Assembly: GCA_900756945.1 (NCBI GenBank) | Contig: CAAELZ010000037.1 | Span: 1-27,816 of the forward strand | Direction: 5' to 3' | DNA length: 27,816 nt | Source of the DNA: an uncultured Collinsella sp. | GTDB taxonomy: Bacteria > Actinomycetota > Coriobacteriia > Coriobacteriales > Coriobacteriaceae | Shown: positions 20,245 through 27,754 of the stretch, piece by piece | Numbering within the stretch: position 1 is the first letter of the stretch | Layout: every line of letters starts with the position of its first letter | Made by a program: the position numbers and the translations under genes | The notes under the pieces: generated by a model | Database searches by the model: none | What the model was told of the DNA's origin: nothing | Seen by the model: only the letters and a program-made list of their open reading frames with translations

Positions 20245-20330
20245 GCATACAGATCGAGCGTGGATTTTCTCCCACTTTGTGCATTCAAGTGCGCTCTAGA
20301 CGGGAGAAAATCCACGCTCATTATCTCGGA
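20245..20330. repeat. GAGCGTGGATTTTCTCCC element, copy A
   Basis: Perfect 18-bp arms GAGCGTGGATTTTCTCCC (20256-20273) and GGGAGAAAATCCACGCTC (20302-20319) enclose a 28-nt loop. Similarity to copy B at 21916 extends past both arms. The two copies flank the DUF4143 ATPase gene. Confidence 0.85.
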
Positions 20331-20338
20331 TAGCGGAT

Positions 20339-20380
20339 GCGACAAAGGCACTATCCCTTTGTCGCGTCGGGGACTGTCCC
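20339..20380. repeat. GCGACAAAGG palindrome plus partial copy at the ATPase stop
   Basis: GCGACAAAGG (20339-20348) and CCTTTGTCGC (20356-20365) are perfect 10-bp arms. A second short palindrome GGGGACTGTCCC (20369-20380) shares its last base with the stop codon of the ATPase gene. Both belong to the GACAAAGGGACTGTC family. Confidence 0.8.
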
Positions 20381-21741
20381 TAGACCGGCTTGACCTCCAG
20401 CTTTATCCCCTCGGCACAGGAGTCACCCAAAACATCCGAAAGGGCCCAGGTCGCATATAGCGGCAAATAAAGAACAGCTCCGCTGCGTTCAACGTTGCCT
20501 CTCGAGAAAACAATCCCGAGCCTTACACCATATTCGGCCGTATCAAGCACATGGCCGAGCGCGGCGTGCGCGTGGTAATAGGAACCCGATTTAACCTCGA
20601 TCGGAACAGCTGTTCCATCCGGTCCGTCGACCACAAAGTCCACTTCGCCGCGCTTCTTTGTCTGATAGTAGTAAAGCTGGCGATTTTGGGCAGCCAGCTG
20701 CTGGGCCACCACGTTTTCGTAAATACCGCCCAGATTGGGTTCCTTGCTATCAAGATACGCCGCCTGGGCGACGCCAACGGGGTAGCGCGCCATCAACATG
20801 CCCGTATCCGATTGGTATAGCTTGAACTGCGATGGCCGTGCCGTCTTGAGCAGGGGCGACTTTGGCTCGGTTACGATATCCGCCTTGAGAGCAACGCCGG
20901 CATCGACAAGCCAGACAAAATCTCGCTGGTACTTGTCGTAATGCGCCTTGGGGTCAATGGAATTGAGCACGAAGCGTTTGTTTTCGCCCTCGAGCATAAT
21001 AGGGAGCTGATCGTAAATGCTCTGCACCTGAAGGGCTCGCCCGCTTGCATACTTGGAGATATCCCGCCGGTACTGTTCGTTGAGCTCTGACTGTAGCTGA
21101 CGAACAGAGGCAAGGTCGCCCCGCGTGTCAAGGAAACGCTGCACGACCTCTGGCATTCCACCGACAACGGTATAGGTCCTGAAGTTTGCCATCATCGCGT
21201 CGTGAATGTAATCAGGAATGGGCTTCTCGCTGATACACGCGTCGCGTATCGTTTGGCGAGCTCCCTCGCTCACCCCGATCGCCCAGCAAAACTCCTCAAA
21301 ATCGAGCGGGAACATCCTAAGCTCGTGAACATATCCCACGGGATAGGACCTAACGCCCTTGAACTGGGTCCCGAGCATTGACCCCGAAAACGCCCAGCGG
21401 CACCTCCCGTCCTCAACAAGGAACTTTGCCATCGTCATGATGTCGGGGGCCTCTTGGACCTCATCGATAAACACGAGCGTTTTGCCCGGTGCTATCGGCT
21501 TTCCCGAGAGAAGCGTCACCCTGCTGATGAAATCGTCGGCATCCCGTGCCTCGAGAAGAGCATCTTTTGCCTGGCGATTTTCCGCGAGATTGAGCTCGAT
21601 ATAGGTTGCGTAGTTTGACTTACCGAACTCGCGAATCGAGTAGCTCTTACCGATTTGGCGAGAACCCGTGACGAACAACGCCTTTCGTTCAATGGATCTC
21701 TGCCAACAATCAAGCTCATCAGCGATTTTCCTGCGCAACAT
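20380..21741 (-). CDS. AAA ATPase with DUF4143 C-terminal domain
   Basis: ATPase of 453 residues in the AAA_14/DUF4143 family, whose cellular role is not established. Walker A is TGSRQIGKS (25-33), Walker B LVFIDEVQ with D93/E94, and sensor-like SGSMLG follows. The C-terminal half is DUF4143 with GEVDFVVDG followed after a short gap by PIEVKSG, an Asp...Glu-x-Lys pattern like PD-(D/E)xK nuclease folds, though activity is unproven. I chose the ATG at 21741, which has GGGAG 5 nt upstream; the frame runs on to 21870 through the upstream repeats. The gene is less GC-rich than its neighbours, stands alone, is flanked by two related repeats and has three iterons upstream, all consistent with transfer. 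Confidence 0.88.
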   Translation of the reverse strand: MLRRKIADELDCWQRSIERKALFVTGSRQIGKSYSIREFGKSNYATYIELNLAENRQAKDALLEARDADDFISRVTLLSGKPIAPGKTLVFIDEVQEAPDIMTMAKFLVEDGRCRWAFSGSMLGTQFKGVRSYPVGYVHELRMFPLDFEEFCWAIGVSEGARQTIRDACISEKPIPDYIHDAMMANFRTYTVVGGMPEVVQRFLDTRGDLASVRQLQSELNEQYRRDISKYASGRALQVQSIYDQLPIMLEGENKRFVLNSIDPKAHYDKYQRDFVWLVDAGVALKADIVTEPKSPLLKTARPSQFKLYQSDTGMLMARYPVGVAQAAYLDSKEPNLGGIYENVVAQQLAAQNRQLYYYQTKKRGEVDFVVDGPDGTAVPIEVKSGSYYHAHAALGHVLDTAEYGVRLGIVFSRGNVERSGAVLYLPLYATWALSDVLGDSCAEGIKLEVKPV

Positions 21742-21763
21742 AAGCTCTCCCATCGCCTCGATA

Positions 21764-21847
21764 AATGAAATGCAGATATTTATATCGACTATTATCGATG
21801 AAATGCAGAGATTTTTAGTACCGAAATTTGATGAAATGCAGAAATTT
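21764..21847. repeat. Three 18-bp iterons upstream of the ATPase gene
   Basis: AATGAAATGCAGATATTT (21764), GATGAAATGCAGAGATTT (21797) and GATGAAATGCAGAAATTT (21830) recur at exactly 33-bp intervals, with unrelated 15-bp spacers. They occupy the AT-rich region before the ATPase start, where a promoter would be expected. Probably binding sites for a regulator, possibly the ATPase itself or a partner. Confidence 0.85.
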
Positions 21848-21915
21848 GAGCTTACTCGCGCATAGAACAACGACGCGTGCGCCTAAGCATGGGCATAAGT
21901 GAGGTCGGGATTCTC

Positions 21916-22019
21916 GCATACAAATCGAGCGAGGACTATCTCCCACTTTGAGTGCGAAATTGCGCCCAAAACGGGAGATAATCCACGCTCGATATTTCGA
22001 CGGGAGAAAATCCTCGCTC
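21916..22019. repeat. GAGCGAGGACTATCTCCC element, copy B with extra right arm
   Basis: The left arm (21927-21944) pairs with two successive right arms: GGGAGATAATCCACGCTC (21973-21990) and GGGAGAAAATCCTCGCTC (22002-22019), each 16 of 18. The loop before the first right arm is 28 nt, as in copy A at 20245, and has related sequence. It ends 2 nt from the stop of the next gene. Confidence 0.85.
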
Positions 22020-22021
22020 GG

Positions 22022-22351
22022 TTACTCGTCGACGATCTCGGCAAGCCAGACGTTCAGAGTATCGACCTCGGGGCAGCAGAACTTTGCCGTGCCGGGCTCG
22101 TTGCCAGGCACGGTTCCGCCATAGCGCAGGATATCGATATAGGGAAAGCCCACATGGCAGGCCATGGCGCACATCTTGCCGCGATCGCGGTCAAAGTCAA
22201 AAACGTCGCCCGGCTTGTGACCGTGGTGGCAGCGGCACGTCCCCAGCTGGTCCACGCAGCTCACGCGGATACGCGGCCGCTTGCCACGCGGCGCGCCGAG
22301 CGGCCTGTTCTCGCCCGCAGGCTTGACGCCGCCCTCGCCAATGTTACTCAT
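22022..22351 (-). CDS. Small Cys-rich protein, TIGR04076-like
   Basis: A 109-residue protein with a 25-residue basic Gly/Pro-rich N-terminus, then a domain resembling the TIGR04076 family: IRVSCVDQLGTCRCHHGHKPGD, CAMACHVGFPYIDILRYGG and CCPEVDTLNVWLAEI. Cys32, Cys39, Cys41, Cys61, Cys65, Cys92 and Cys93, with His42, His43 and His45, could bind metal. No function is known for the family. Its ATG (22351) overlaps the stop of the kinase gene by 8 nt (ATGAGTAA) without a clear ribosome site, so translation is probably coupled to that of the kinase. Confidence 0.8.
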   Translation of the reverse strand: MSNIGEGGVKPAGENRPLGAPRGKRPRIRVSCVDQLGTCRCHHGHKPGDVFDFDRDRGKMCAMACHVGFPYIDILRYGGTVPGNEPGTAKFCCPEVDTLNVWLAEIVDE

Positions 22352-23168
22352 GGTCGATCACGTCCAGGCAGGCCTCGATGGGAAGGCCGGCCGACTTGTC
22401 CTCTTGGTCGGCATTGCGTTCGATAAGCTCAGCCACCACACGCATGGCATCGAACGTCGCGCGCTGCAGACTCCAGCCTGCCATAACGCGGCCGACGAGC
22501 ACCGCCGAGAACGTGTCGCCCGTGCCCGGGAAATAGACCGGAATGAGCTCAAAGGGAATCGTAAAGTACTCCCCCGCCACATGGTCGTAACCGATAACCG
22601 CGTTCGTGCCATTGACTACGGCGCTCGTAATGACCACCGACTTGGCACCCAGCTCACGCACGGCGTTCACAAGAACGCGAGCCTCGTCGGGCGTGATTTG
22701 CTCTGCAATAGGCGTATCGGTGAGCAGACAGGCCTCAGTGTAATTGGGAACCGCGTAATCGGCGCACTCGAGCAGGTGCCTCATGAGACCGATCGTGGAC
22801 TCGGGCACACCGGCATAGAGCTTGCCGTTGTCGCCCATGATGGGATCGACGAACACCTTGGTGCCCTTTTGCGCACGGCGGTGGCAAAAGTCCGAGATGA
22901 TGCGCGTCTCTTCCTCGGTCACGATAAAGCCGGTCGAGATGGCGTCGAACTCAAAGCCGAGCTCCTCCCAGATAGCGAGGCTTTGACGCACGTACTCGGT
23001 GGTGTCGTGGATGTAGAACTTGGGGTAGTTGAGCGTGTCAGAAACGAGCGCCGTCGGCAGGTTGTGGATACGGTAGCCCATGTGCGACAGCACCGGCAGC
23101 ATGGCGGAAAGCGCGACCTTGCCGTAACCGCACATATCGTTAACCAGCAGCAGCTGAGTATTCTTCAT
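22344..23168 (-). CDS. Pyridoxal/pyridoxamine kinase
   Basis: Ribokinase-superfamily enzyme that phosphorylates pyridoxal, pyridoxine or pyridoxamine with ATP, for vitamin B6 salvage. Motifs: NDMCGYGKVAL at the start (the substrate-side loop of PdxK/PdxY proteins), DPIMGDNGKLY (108-118), VPNYTEACLLT (140-150) and the anion-hole/catalytic GTGD (215-218, Asp218). The 274-residue length fits PdxY. The ATG at 23168 follows GGGAGA. It is the first gene of a two-gene operon with the TIGR04076-like gene, and the overlap suggests a related role. Confidence 0.9.
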   Translation of the reverse strand: MKNTQLLLVNDMCGYGKVALSAMLPVLSHMGYRIHNLPTALVSDTLNYPKFYIHDTTEYVRQSLAIWEELGFEFDAISTGFIVTEEETRIISDFCHRRAQKGTKVFVDPIMGDNGKLYAGVPESTIGLMRHLLECADYAVPNYTEACLLTDTPIAEQITPDEARVLVNAVRELGAKSVVITSAVVNGTNAVIGYDHVAGEYFTIPFELIPVYFPGTGDTFSAVLVGRVMAGWSLQRATFDAMRVVAELIERNADQEDKSAGLPIEACLDVIDHE

Positions 23169-23310
23169 GAGGGTCTCCCTTGTTTCGGGCGCGGCGCGGC
23201 AGCGCCACAGTGCGACTAAGTGTAGCGCAGGGGACGTTGTGAACGGGCGCTGGCACCGCAGAGGACGAATTGTTGCGGAAAGGTTACGGGAAGGAGGAAG
23301 TTAGTCGTTG

Positions 23311-23377
23311 GGGACGTTCTTAAATGACTAGTCGACACAAGGAGTGTCCCCAAATGCCGGCACATAAGGAACGTCCC
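23311..23377. repeat. GGGACGTTC inverted repeat
   Basis: GGGACGTTC (23311-23319) and GAACGTCCC (23369-23377) are perfect 9-bp arms. The stretch 23314-23334 is nearly the reverse complement of part of the hairpin at 1397-1450. It lies in the 326-bp gap between the divergent kinase and MarR genes; the kinase-side part (23169-23310) shows no clear promoter. Confidence 0.75.
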
Positions 23378-23410
23378 TAAGTGCCGCTCGAACATAATAA
23401 GTTTGGTACC

Positions 23411-23473
23411 TTGACATTTATTTACCGTGCTCCTAAATTGGTTAGGCACAAAACAATTCAACTACCTAACTAA
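23411..23473 (+). promoter_or_regulatory. MarR-exporter operon promoter and operator
   Basis: Perfect -35 TTGACA (23411-23416), 17-bp spacer, -10 TAAATT (23434-23439). An inverted repeat TTGGTTAGG (23438-23446) and CCTAACTAA (23465-23473), 8 of 9 paired with an 18-nt spacer, begins in the -10 and covers the start point. This is a likely site for autorepression by the MarR protein encoded 22 bp further on. Confidence 0.7.
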
Positions 23474-23494
23474 AGAAAGGAGCGAAGCTTAGAT

Positions 23495-23998
23495 ATGTGT
23501 GTTGAACCACTCGTCCTTCCGCATGAGCCCGGCGGTGACCCGTCGCAACCGGTAGACATACCCGAAGCGGTCAGCGCCGAAGACAAACTCGCCAAGCGCA
23601 TCCTGAGCGGCCTGGGCTTTTGCGGCCATTACATGCATTTTCATGGCGGAGGCGTGTCCGGCAAGGCGCCCATCATCTGCCTGCTGGCCAAGCAACCCGG
23701 CGGCGAGATGTCGCAGCAGGAACTCGGCATGCACTTTGACCTCAAGCCGGGGTCGCTTTCCGAGATCCTGTCCAAGCTCGAGCTCAACGGCCTCATCGAG
23801 CGCAGCCGTAACCCCAAGGATCGACGGCAGCTCACCATTCGCCTGACCGAAACCGGCCGGGAAAACGCCCGCATCGACCAGGCGGCCCGCATTCGCTTTA
23901 GAGAGCAAGCCTTTAGTGCCCTCACCCACGACGAGCGCGAGCAGCTCGCCGAAATGCTCGAGAAAATCCGTGTAACCTGGGAGGAACTGGATGATTAA
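23495..23998 (+). CDS. MarR-family regulator
   Basis: Winged-helix repressor of 167 residues. The DNA-binding core is MSQQELGMHFDLKPGSLSEILSKLELNGLIERSRNPKDRRQLTIRLTETG (about 72-121), with the DxR wing typical of MarR. An extra N-terminal tail of about 30 residues precedes the dimerisation helix. The ATG at 23495 has AAAGGAG with a long 12-nt gap. The gene ends by overlapping the exporter ATG (ATGATTAA), so it is made from the same message as the transporter it probably controls, through the dyad at 23438-23473. Confidence 0.93.
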   Translation: MCVEPLVLPHEPGGDPSQPVDIPEAVSAEDKLAKRILSGLGFCGHYMHFHGGGVSGKAPIICLLAKQPGGEMSQQELGMHFDLKPGSLSEILSKLELNGLIERSRNPKDRRQLTIRLTETGRENARIDQAARIRFREQAFSALTHDEREQLAEMLEKIRVTWEELDD

Positions 23999-25805
23999 AA
24001 CCCTCATGGGCAGCATCCGCGACTATATGAAAGTCACCGTTGCCACGCCGTTGCTCGTGCTTGGCGAGGTGCTCTGCGAGATGCTGATTCCATTTATCAC
24101 CGCCAACCTGATCGACGCCATCAAAGACGGCGCCACCGTAGCCGAGATGCTTCCCACCGCGGGCCTTTTGGTGCTCATCGCGCTGACATCGCTTGCTTTT
24201 GGCGCCGCGGCAGGCGTCACCTGCAGCCATGCGAGCTGCGGCTTCGCCAAGAACCTGCGTCACGACCTGTTCTACAAAATCCAGACGTTCAGCTTTGCCA
24301 ACATCGATGAGTTCTCGAGCTCCTCGCTCGTCACGCGCCTGACCACCGACATCAACAACGTGCAGCAGGCCTTTATGATGATCATCCGTATCGCCGTGCG
24401 CGCGCCGCTGGTCTTGATCTTCGCCTTTACCATGGCATTTATCATGGGCGGCAGCGTCGCCATGGTCTACCTGGTCATCATTCCGCTGCTGGGCTTTGGA
24501 CTGTTCTTTATCATCTTTAAGGTGCGCCCCATCTTCTCGCGCGTGTTCCACAAGTACGACGCCCTTAACGAGTCCGTCGAGGAAAACGTCACCGGCATGC
24601 GCGTGGTCAAGAGCTATGTGCGCGAAGACTATGAGAAGGAGAAGTTCGCGACCGCCGCGCGCGACGTCCAGATGGACTTCACCCGCGCCGAGAAGCTGCT
24701 CGCCTTTAACAACCCCATGATGAACATCTGCGTCAACGGCGCGTTTGTCGTCATCATCTACCTGGGCTCCAAGCTCATCATCACGAGCCAGGGCACGCTG
24801 TTCGACGTGGGCCAGCTCTCCTCGACCTTTACCTATGGTTTCCAGATTCTCATGAGCCTGATGCAGCTGTCGATGATCTTTGTCATGGTGACCATGGCCG
24901 ACGAATCGGCACACCGCATTGCCGAGGTGCTGGCCGCCGAGCCCACGATCGCCGATCCTGCCGAGCCCGTGCTCGAGGTTGCCGACGGTTCCATCGACTT
25001 TGACCACGTGAGCTTTAAGTATTCCAAGCATGCGAAGCGCCAGGCGCTCGACGATATCGACCTGCACATTACGAGCGGCGAGACCATCGGCATCATCGGC
25101 GGCACCGGCTCGGCCAAGTCCACGCTCGTTAACCTCATCGCCCGCCTGTACGACACCACCGAAGGCGCTGTGCGCGTGGGCGGCGTGGACGTGCGCGACT
25201 ACGACCTGGACGCGCTGCGTCACCAGGTCGCCATGGTGCTGCAGAAAAACGTGCTGTTTAGCGGCACCATCGCCGAGAACCTGCGTTGGGGCGACCCGAA
25301 CGCCACCGACGAGGAAGTCCGCGAGGCAGCGCATCTGGCCTGCGCCGACGAGTTTGTCGACGGTTTCCCCAAGGGCTACGACACCTGGATCGAACAGGGC
25401 GGCTCTAATGTTTCGGGCGGTCAGAAGCAGCGCCTGTGCATTGCACGCGCCCTGCTGCGTCGCCCCAAGATCTTGATCCTGGACGACTCCACCAGCGCCG
25501 TCGACACCAAGACCGACGCCAAGATCCGCGCAGGGCTGGCAAGCTATCTGCCCAACACGACCAAGCTCATCATCGCCCAGCGCATCAGCTCCGTGCAGGA
25601 CGCAGACCGCATCATCGTCATGGAGGGCGGCCGTATCGCGCAGATCGGCAACCATGACGAGCTACTCAAGACGAGCGAGATCTACCGCGAGACCTTTACC
25701 TCGCAAAACAAGATGTCTGCCGAGGGCGAAGGGGCCGTCGAGGCCGACACCGAGGCATCCGCAACGCAAGCTCAGACCCAGGAAGGAGGCGAGGCACATG
25801 AGTAA
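23991..25805 (+). CDS. ABC exporter half-transporter, degenerate ATPase site
   Basis: Type IV ABC half-transporter of 604 residues: six helices (about 15-305) then the nucleotide-binding domain. Several key residues are altered. Walker A is GGTGSAKST (370-378, Ala for the Gly before Lys), Walker B ends LILDD with Asp499 instead of the catalytic Glu, and the switch His is Gln530 (IIAQR). The signature VSGGQ (474-478) is intact. This is the pattern of the non-hydrolytic partner in heterodimeric exporters such as TM287/288 or BmrCD. A 50-residue acidic tail follows. The start at 23991 has GGAGG 6 nt upstream and overlaps marR; the stop overlaps the next gene. Substrate unknown, probably a drug, peptide or lipid. 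Confidence 0.94.
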   Translation: MIKTLMGSIRDYMKVTVATPLLVLGEVLCEMLIPFITANLIDAIKDGATVAEMLPTAGLLVLIALTSLAFGAAAGVTCSHASCGFAKNLRHDLFYKIQTFSFANIDEFSSSSLVTRLTTDINNVQQAFMMIIRIAVRAPLVLIFAFTMAFIMGGSVAMVYLVIIPLLGFGLFFIIFKVRPIFSRVFHKYDALNESVEENVTGMRVVKSYVREDYEKEKFATAARDVQMDFTRAEKLLAFNNPMMNICVNGAFVVIIYLGSKLIITSQGTLFDVGQLSSTFTYGFQILMSLMQLSMIFVMVTMADESAHRIAEVLAAEPTIADPAEPVLEVADGSIDFDHVSFKYSKHAKRQALDDIDLHITSGETIGIIGGTGSAKSTLVNLIARLYDTTEGAVRVGGVDVRDYDLDALRHQVAMVLQKNVLFSGTIAENLRWGDPNATDEEVREAAHLACADEFVDGFPKGYDTWIEQGGSNVSGGQKQRLCIARALLRRPKILILDDSTSAVDTKTDAKIRAGLASYLPNTTKLIIAQRISSVQDADRIIVMEGGRIAQIGNHDELLKTSEIYRETFTSQNKMSAEGEGAVEADTEASATQAQTQEGGEAHE

Positions 25806-27717
25806 GGCAACGACGGCCGAGCGCGCGCTCAACCGTAAGGGCGGCACCATGTCGCGCCTCATCAAGACGCTCTTTGGCTTCTATCCCGTGCTTTTGCCCC
25901 TTGTCGTCGCCGGCGTGGTGCTCTGCGCCATCATCAACTCCATCGGCGCGACCTTCCTGCAGAGCGCCCTGCAGATTATTAGCGAATCGTGGCAGTCGGG
26001 CGATTGGGAAGCCGCACAGCCCAAGATTCTGCAGCTCGTGACCACCCTCGCCTGCATCTACGGCGTCGGTGTCCTGTCCTCACTGTTCTGGAACCGCGCC
26101 ATGGCTATCGTCACGCAGGGCTCGCTGGAGAAGCTGCGCGAGATGATGTTCAACCGCATGCAGGACCTGCCGATCCGCTACTTCGACACGCACCAGCGCG
26201 GCGATATCATGAGCCACTACACCAACGACATCGACACGCTGCGTCAGATGATCAGCCAGTCGCTGCCCAACCTGCTCATGACGATCATCATCATCGTCAC
26301 GGTGTTCTTTATCATGCTGTACTACAGCGTGTGGATGTGCCTGGTCATCATCGCCGGCGTCGCCTTTATGACCTTTATGACCAAGCTGCTCGGCTCCAAC
26401 TCCGCGCGCTTCTTCATTGCGCAGCAGACCGAGCTCGGCGTGGTCGAGGGCCATATCGAGGAAGTCATGAACGGTCAGAAGGTCGTCAAGGCGTTCTGCC
26501 ACGAGTCTGCCGCCGAGGCCGATTTTGACGAGCGCAACGAAAAGCTCTTCGAGGTCTCCCAGAAGGCCAACATGTACGCCAACATCCTCATGCCCATCCT
26601 TATGAACCTGGGCAACCTGCTCTACGTGCTGGTCGCACTGGCCGGCGGCATTTTCCTGGCGCTGGGCGTGCCCAACCTGAGCATCTCGGGCATGGCGCTG
26701 TCCATCGCCGTCGTGGTGCCGTTCCTTAACATGACCAAGCAGTTCTGCGGACAGATCGGCCAGATCTCGCAGCAGATCAACGCCGTGGTCATGGGCCTCG
26801 CCGGCGCCGACCGCATCTTTGAGCTCATCGACGAGGAGCCCGAAGCCGACGAAGGCTACGTGACGCTCGTCAACGCGCAGGTGAACCCCGAGACATGGGA
26901 GCTCGAGGAGGCCGACCACCACACCGGCATGTGGGCATGGAAGCATCCGCACCGAGCCACCGGCGAGATTGAGTATGTACCGCTGCGCGGCGACCTGGTC
27001 ATGGACAACGTCGACTTTGGCTACACGCCCGACCACGAGGTGCTGCACGGCGTGTCCGTGTTTGCCAAGCCGGGCCAGAAGGTCGCGTTTGTCGGCGCCA
27101 CCGGTGCCGGTAAGACGACCATCACCAACCTCATCAACCGCTTCTACGACATCGCCGACGGCAAGATCCGCTACGACGGCATCAACGTCAACAAGATCCG
27201 CAAGGCAGATCTGCGCCGCTCGCTGGGCGTCGTGCTGCAGGACGTGAACCTGTTCACCGGCACCGTGATGGATAACATCCGCTACGGCAACCTGGATGCC
27301 ACCGACGAGGAGTGCATCGCAGCGGCCAAGCTCGCCGGCGCGGACGACTTTATCACCCGCCTGCCCGACGGCTACGACACCATGCTCACCGGCAACGGTG
27401 CCCAGCTGTCGCAGGGCCAGCGCCAGCTGATTTCGATCGCGCGCGCCGCCGTCGCCGATCCGCCGGCGATGATCCTGGACGAGGCCACGAGCTCCATCGA
27501 CACCCGCACCGAGGCCATCGTGCAGGAGGGCATGGACAAGCTCATGGAGGGTCGCACGACGTTTGTCATCGCGCACCGTCTCTCCACCGTGCGCAACTCC
27601 GACGCGATCATCTGCCTGGACCACGGCCGCATCATCGAGCGCGGCAACCACGACGAGCTGATCGCCAAGCGCGGGTATTACTACCAGCTGTACACGGGTG
27701 CGTTTGAGCTCGAGTAG
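25798..27717 (+). CDS. ABC exporter half-transporter, catalytic partner
   Basis: Second half of the heterodimeric exporter, 639 residues: a 25-residue basic N-terminus, six helices (about 30-320) and an ATPase domain with Walker A GATGAGKTT (433-441), Walker B MILDEATS with catalytic Glu562 and switch His593 (VIAHR). Its signature is LSQGQ (537-541) rather than LSGGQ. The canonical ATP site is thus formed by its own Walker motifs with the partner's VSGGQ. The degenerate site pairs the partner's Walker motifs with LSQGQ. About 50 residues (350-397, including TGMWAWKHPH) are inserted before the ATPase domain, as in related gut-bacterial exporters. The ATG at 25798 overlaps the previous stop (ATGAGTAA) and has GGAGG upstream. 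Confidence 0.95.
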   Translation: MSKATTAERALNRKGGTMSRLIKTLFGFYPVLLPLVVAGVVLCAIINSIGATFLQSALQIISESWQSGDWEAAQPKILQLVTTLACIYGVGVLSSLFWNRAMAIVTQGSLEKLREMMFNRMQDLPIRYFDTHQRGDIMSHYTNDIDTLRQMISQSLPNLLMTIIIIVTVFFIMLYYSVWMCLVIIAGVAFMTFMTKLLGSNSARFFIAQQTELGVVEGHIEEVMNGQKVVKAFCHESAAEADFDERNEKLFEVSQKANMYANILMPILMNLGNLLYVLVALAGGIFLALGVPNLSISGMALSIAVVVPFLNMTKQFCGQIGQISQQINAVVMGLAGADRIFELIDEEPEADEGYVTLVNAQVNPETWELEEADHHTGMWAWKHPHRATGEIEYVPLRGDLVMDNVDFGYTPDHEVLHGVSVFAKPGQKVAFVGATGAGKTTITNLINRFYDIADGKIRYDGINVNKIRKADLRRSLGVVLQDVNLFTGTVMDNIRYGNLDATDEECIAAAKLAGADDFITRLPDGYDTMLTGNGAQLSQGQRQLISIARAAVADPPAMILDEATSSIDTRTEAIVQEGMDKLMEGRTTFVIAHRLSTVRNSDAIICLDHGRIIERGNHDELIAKRGYYYQLYTGAFELE

Positions 27718-27754
27718 GACCAGTTACTGACGGAGGGTGCCCCGGGGTCGGCGG

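Noticed and set aside
21764..21847. CRISPR array
   Set aside because: Three 18-bp repeats with 15-bp spacers are too short for CRISPR, the position is a promoter region, and no cas gene is near.
20380..21870. Longer ATPase start at 21870
   Set aside because: It would translate through the three iterons, giving a repetitive CISS-containing tail, whereas 21741 has a good ribosome site and a normal family N-terminus.
23250..23270. T-box-like TGGCACCGC
   Set aside because: Only the antiterminator-like core is present; no specifier stem, terminator or aminoacyl-tRNA synthetase/amino-acid gene follows.
23922..27651. Minus-strand open frames of over 500 codons opposite the ABC exporter
   Set aside because: Shadows of two genes with full Walker and signature motifs; the antisense products look like repetitive His/Asp/Val-rich translations of codon bias.
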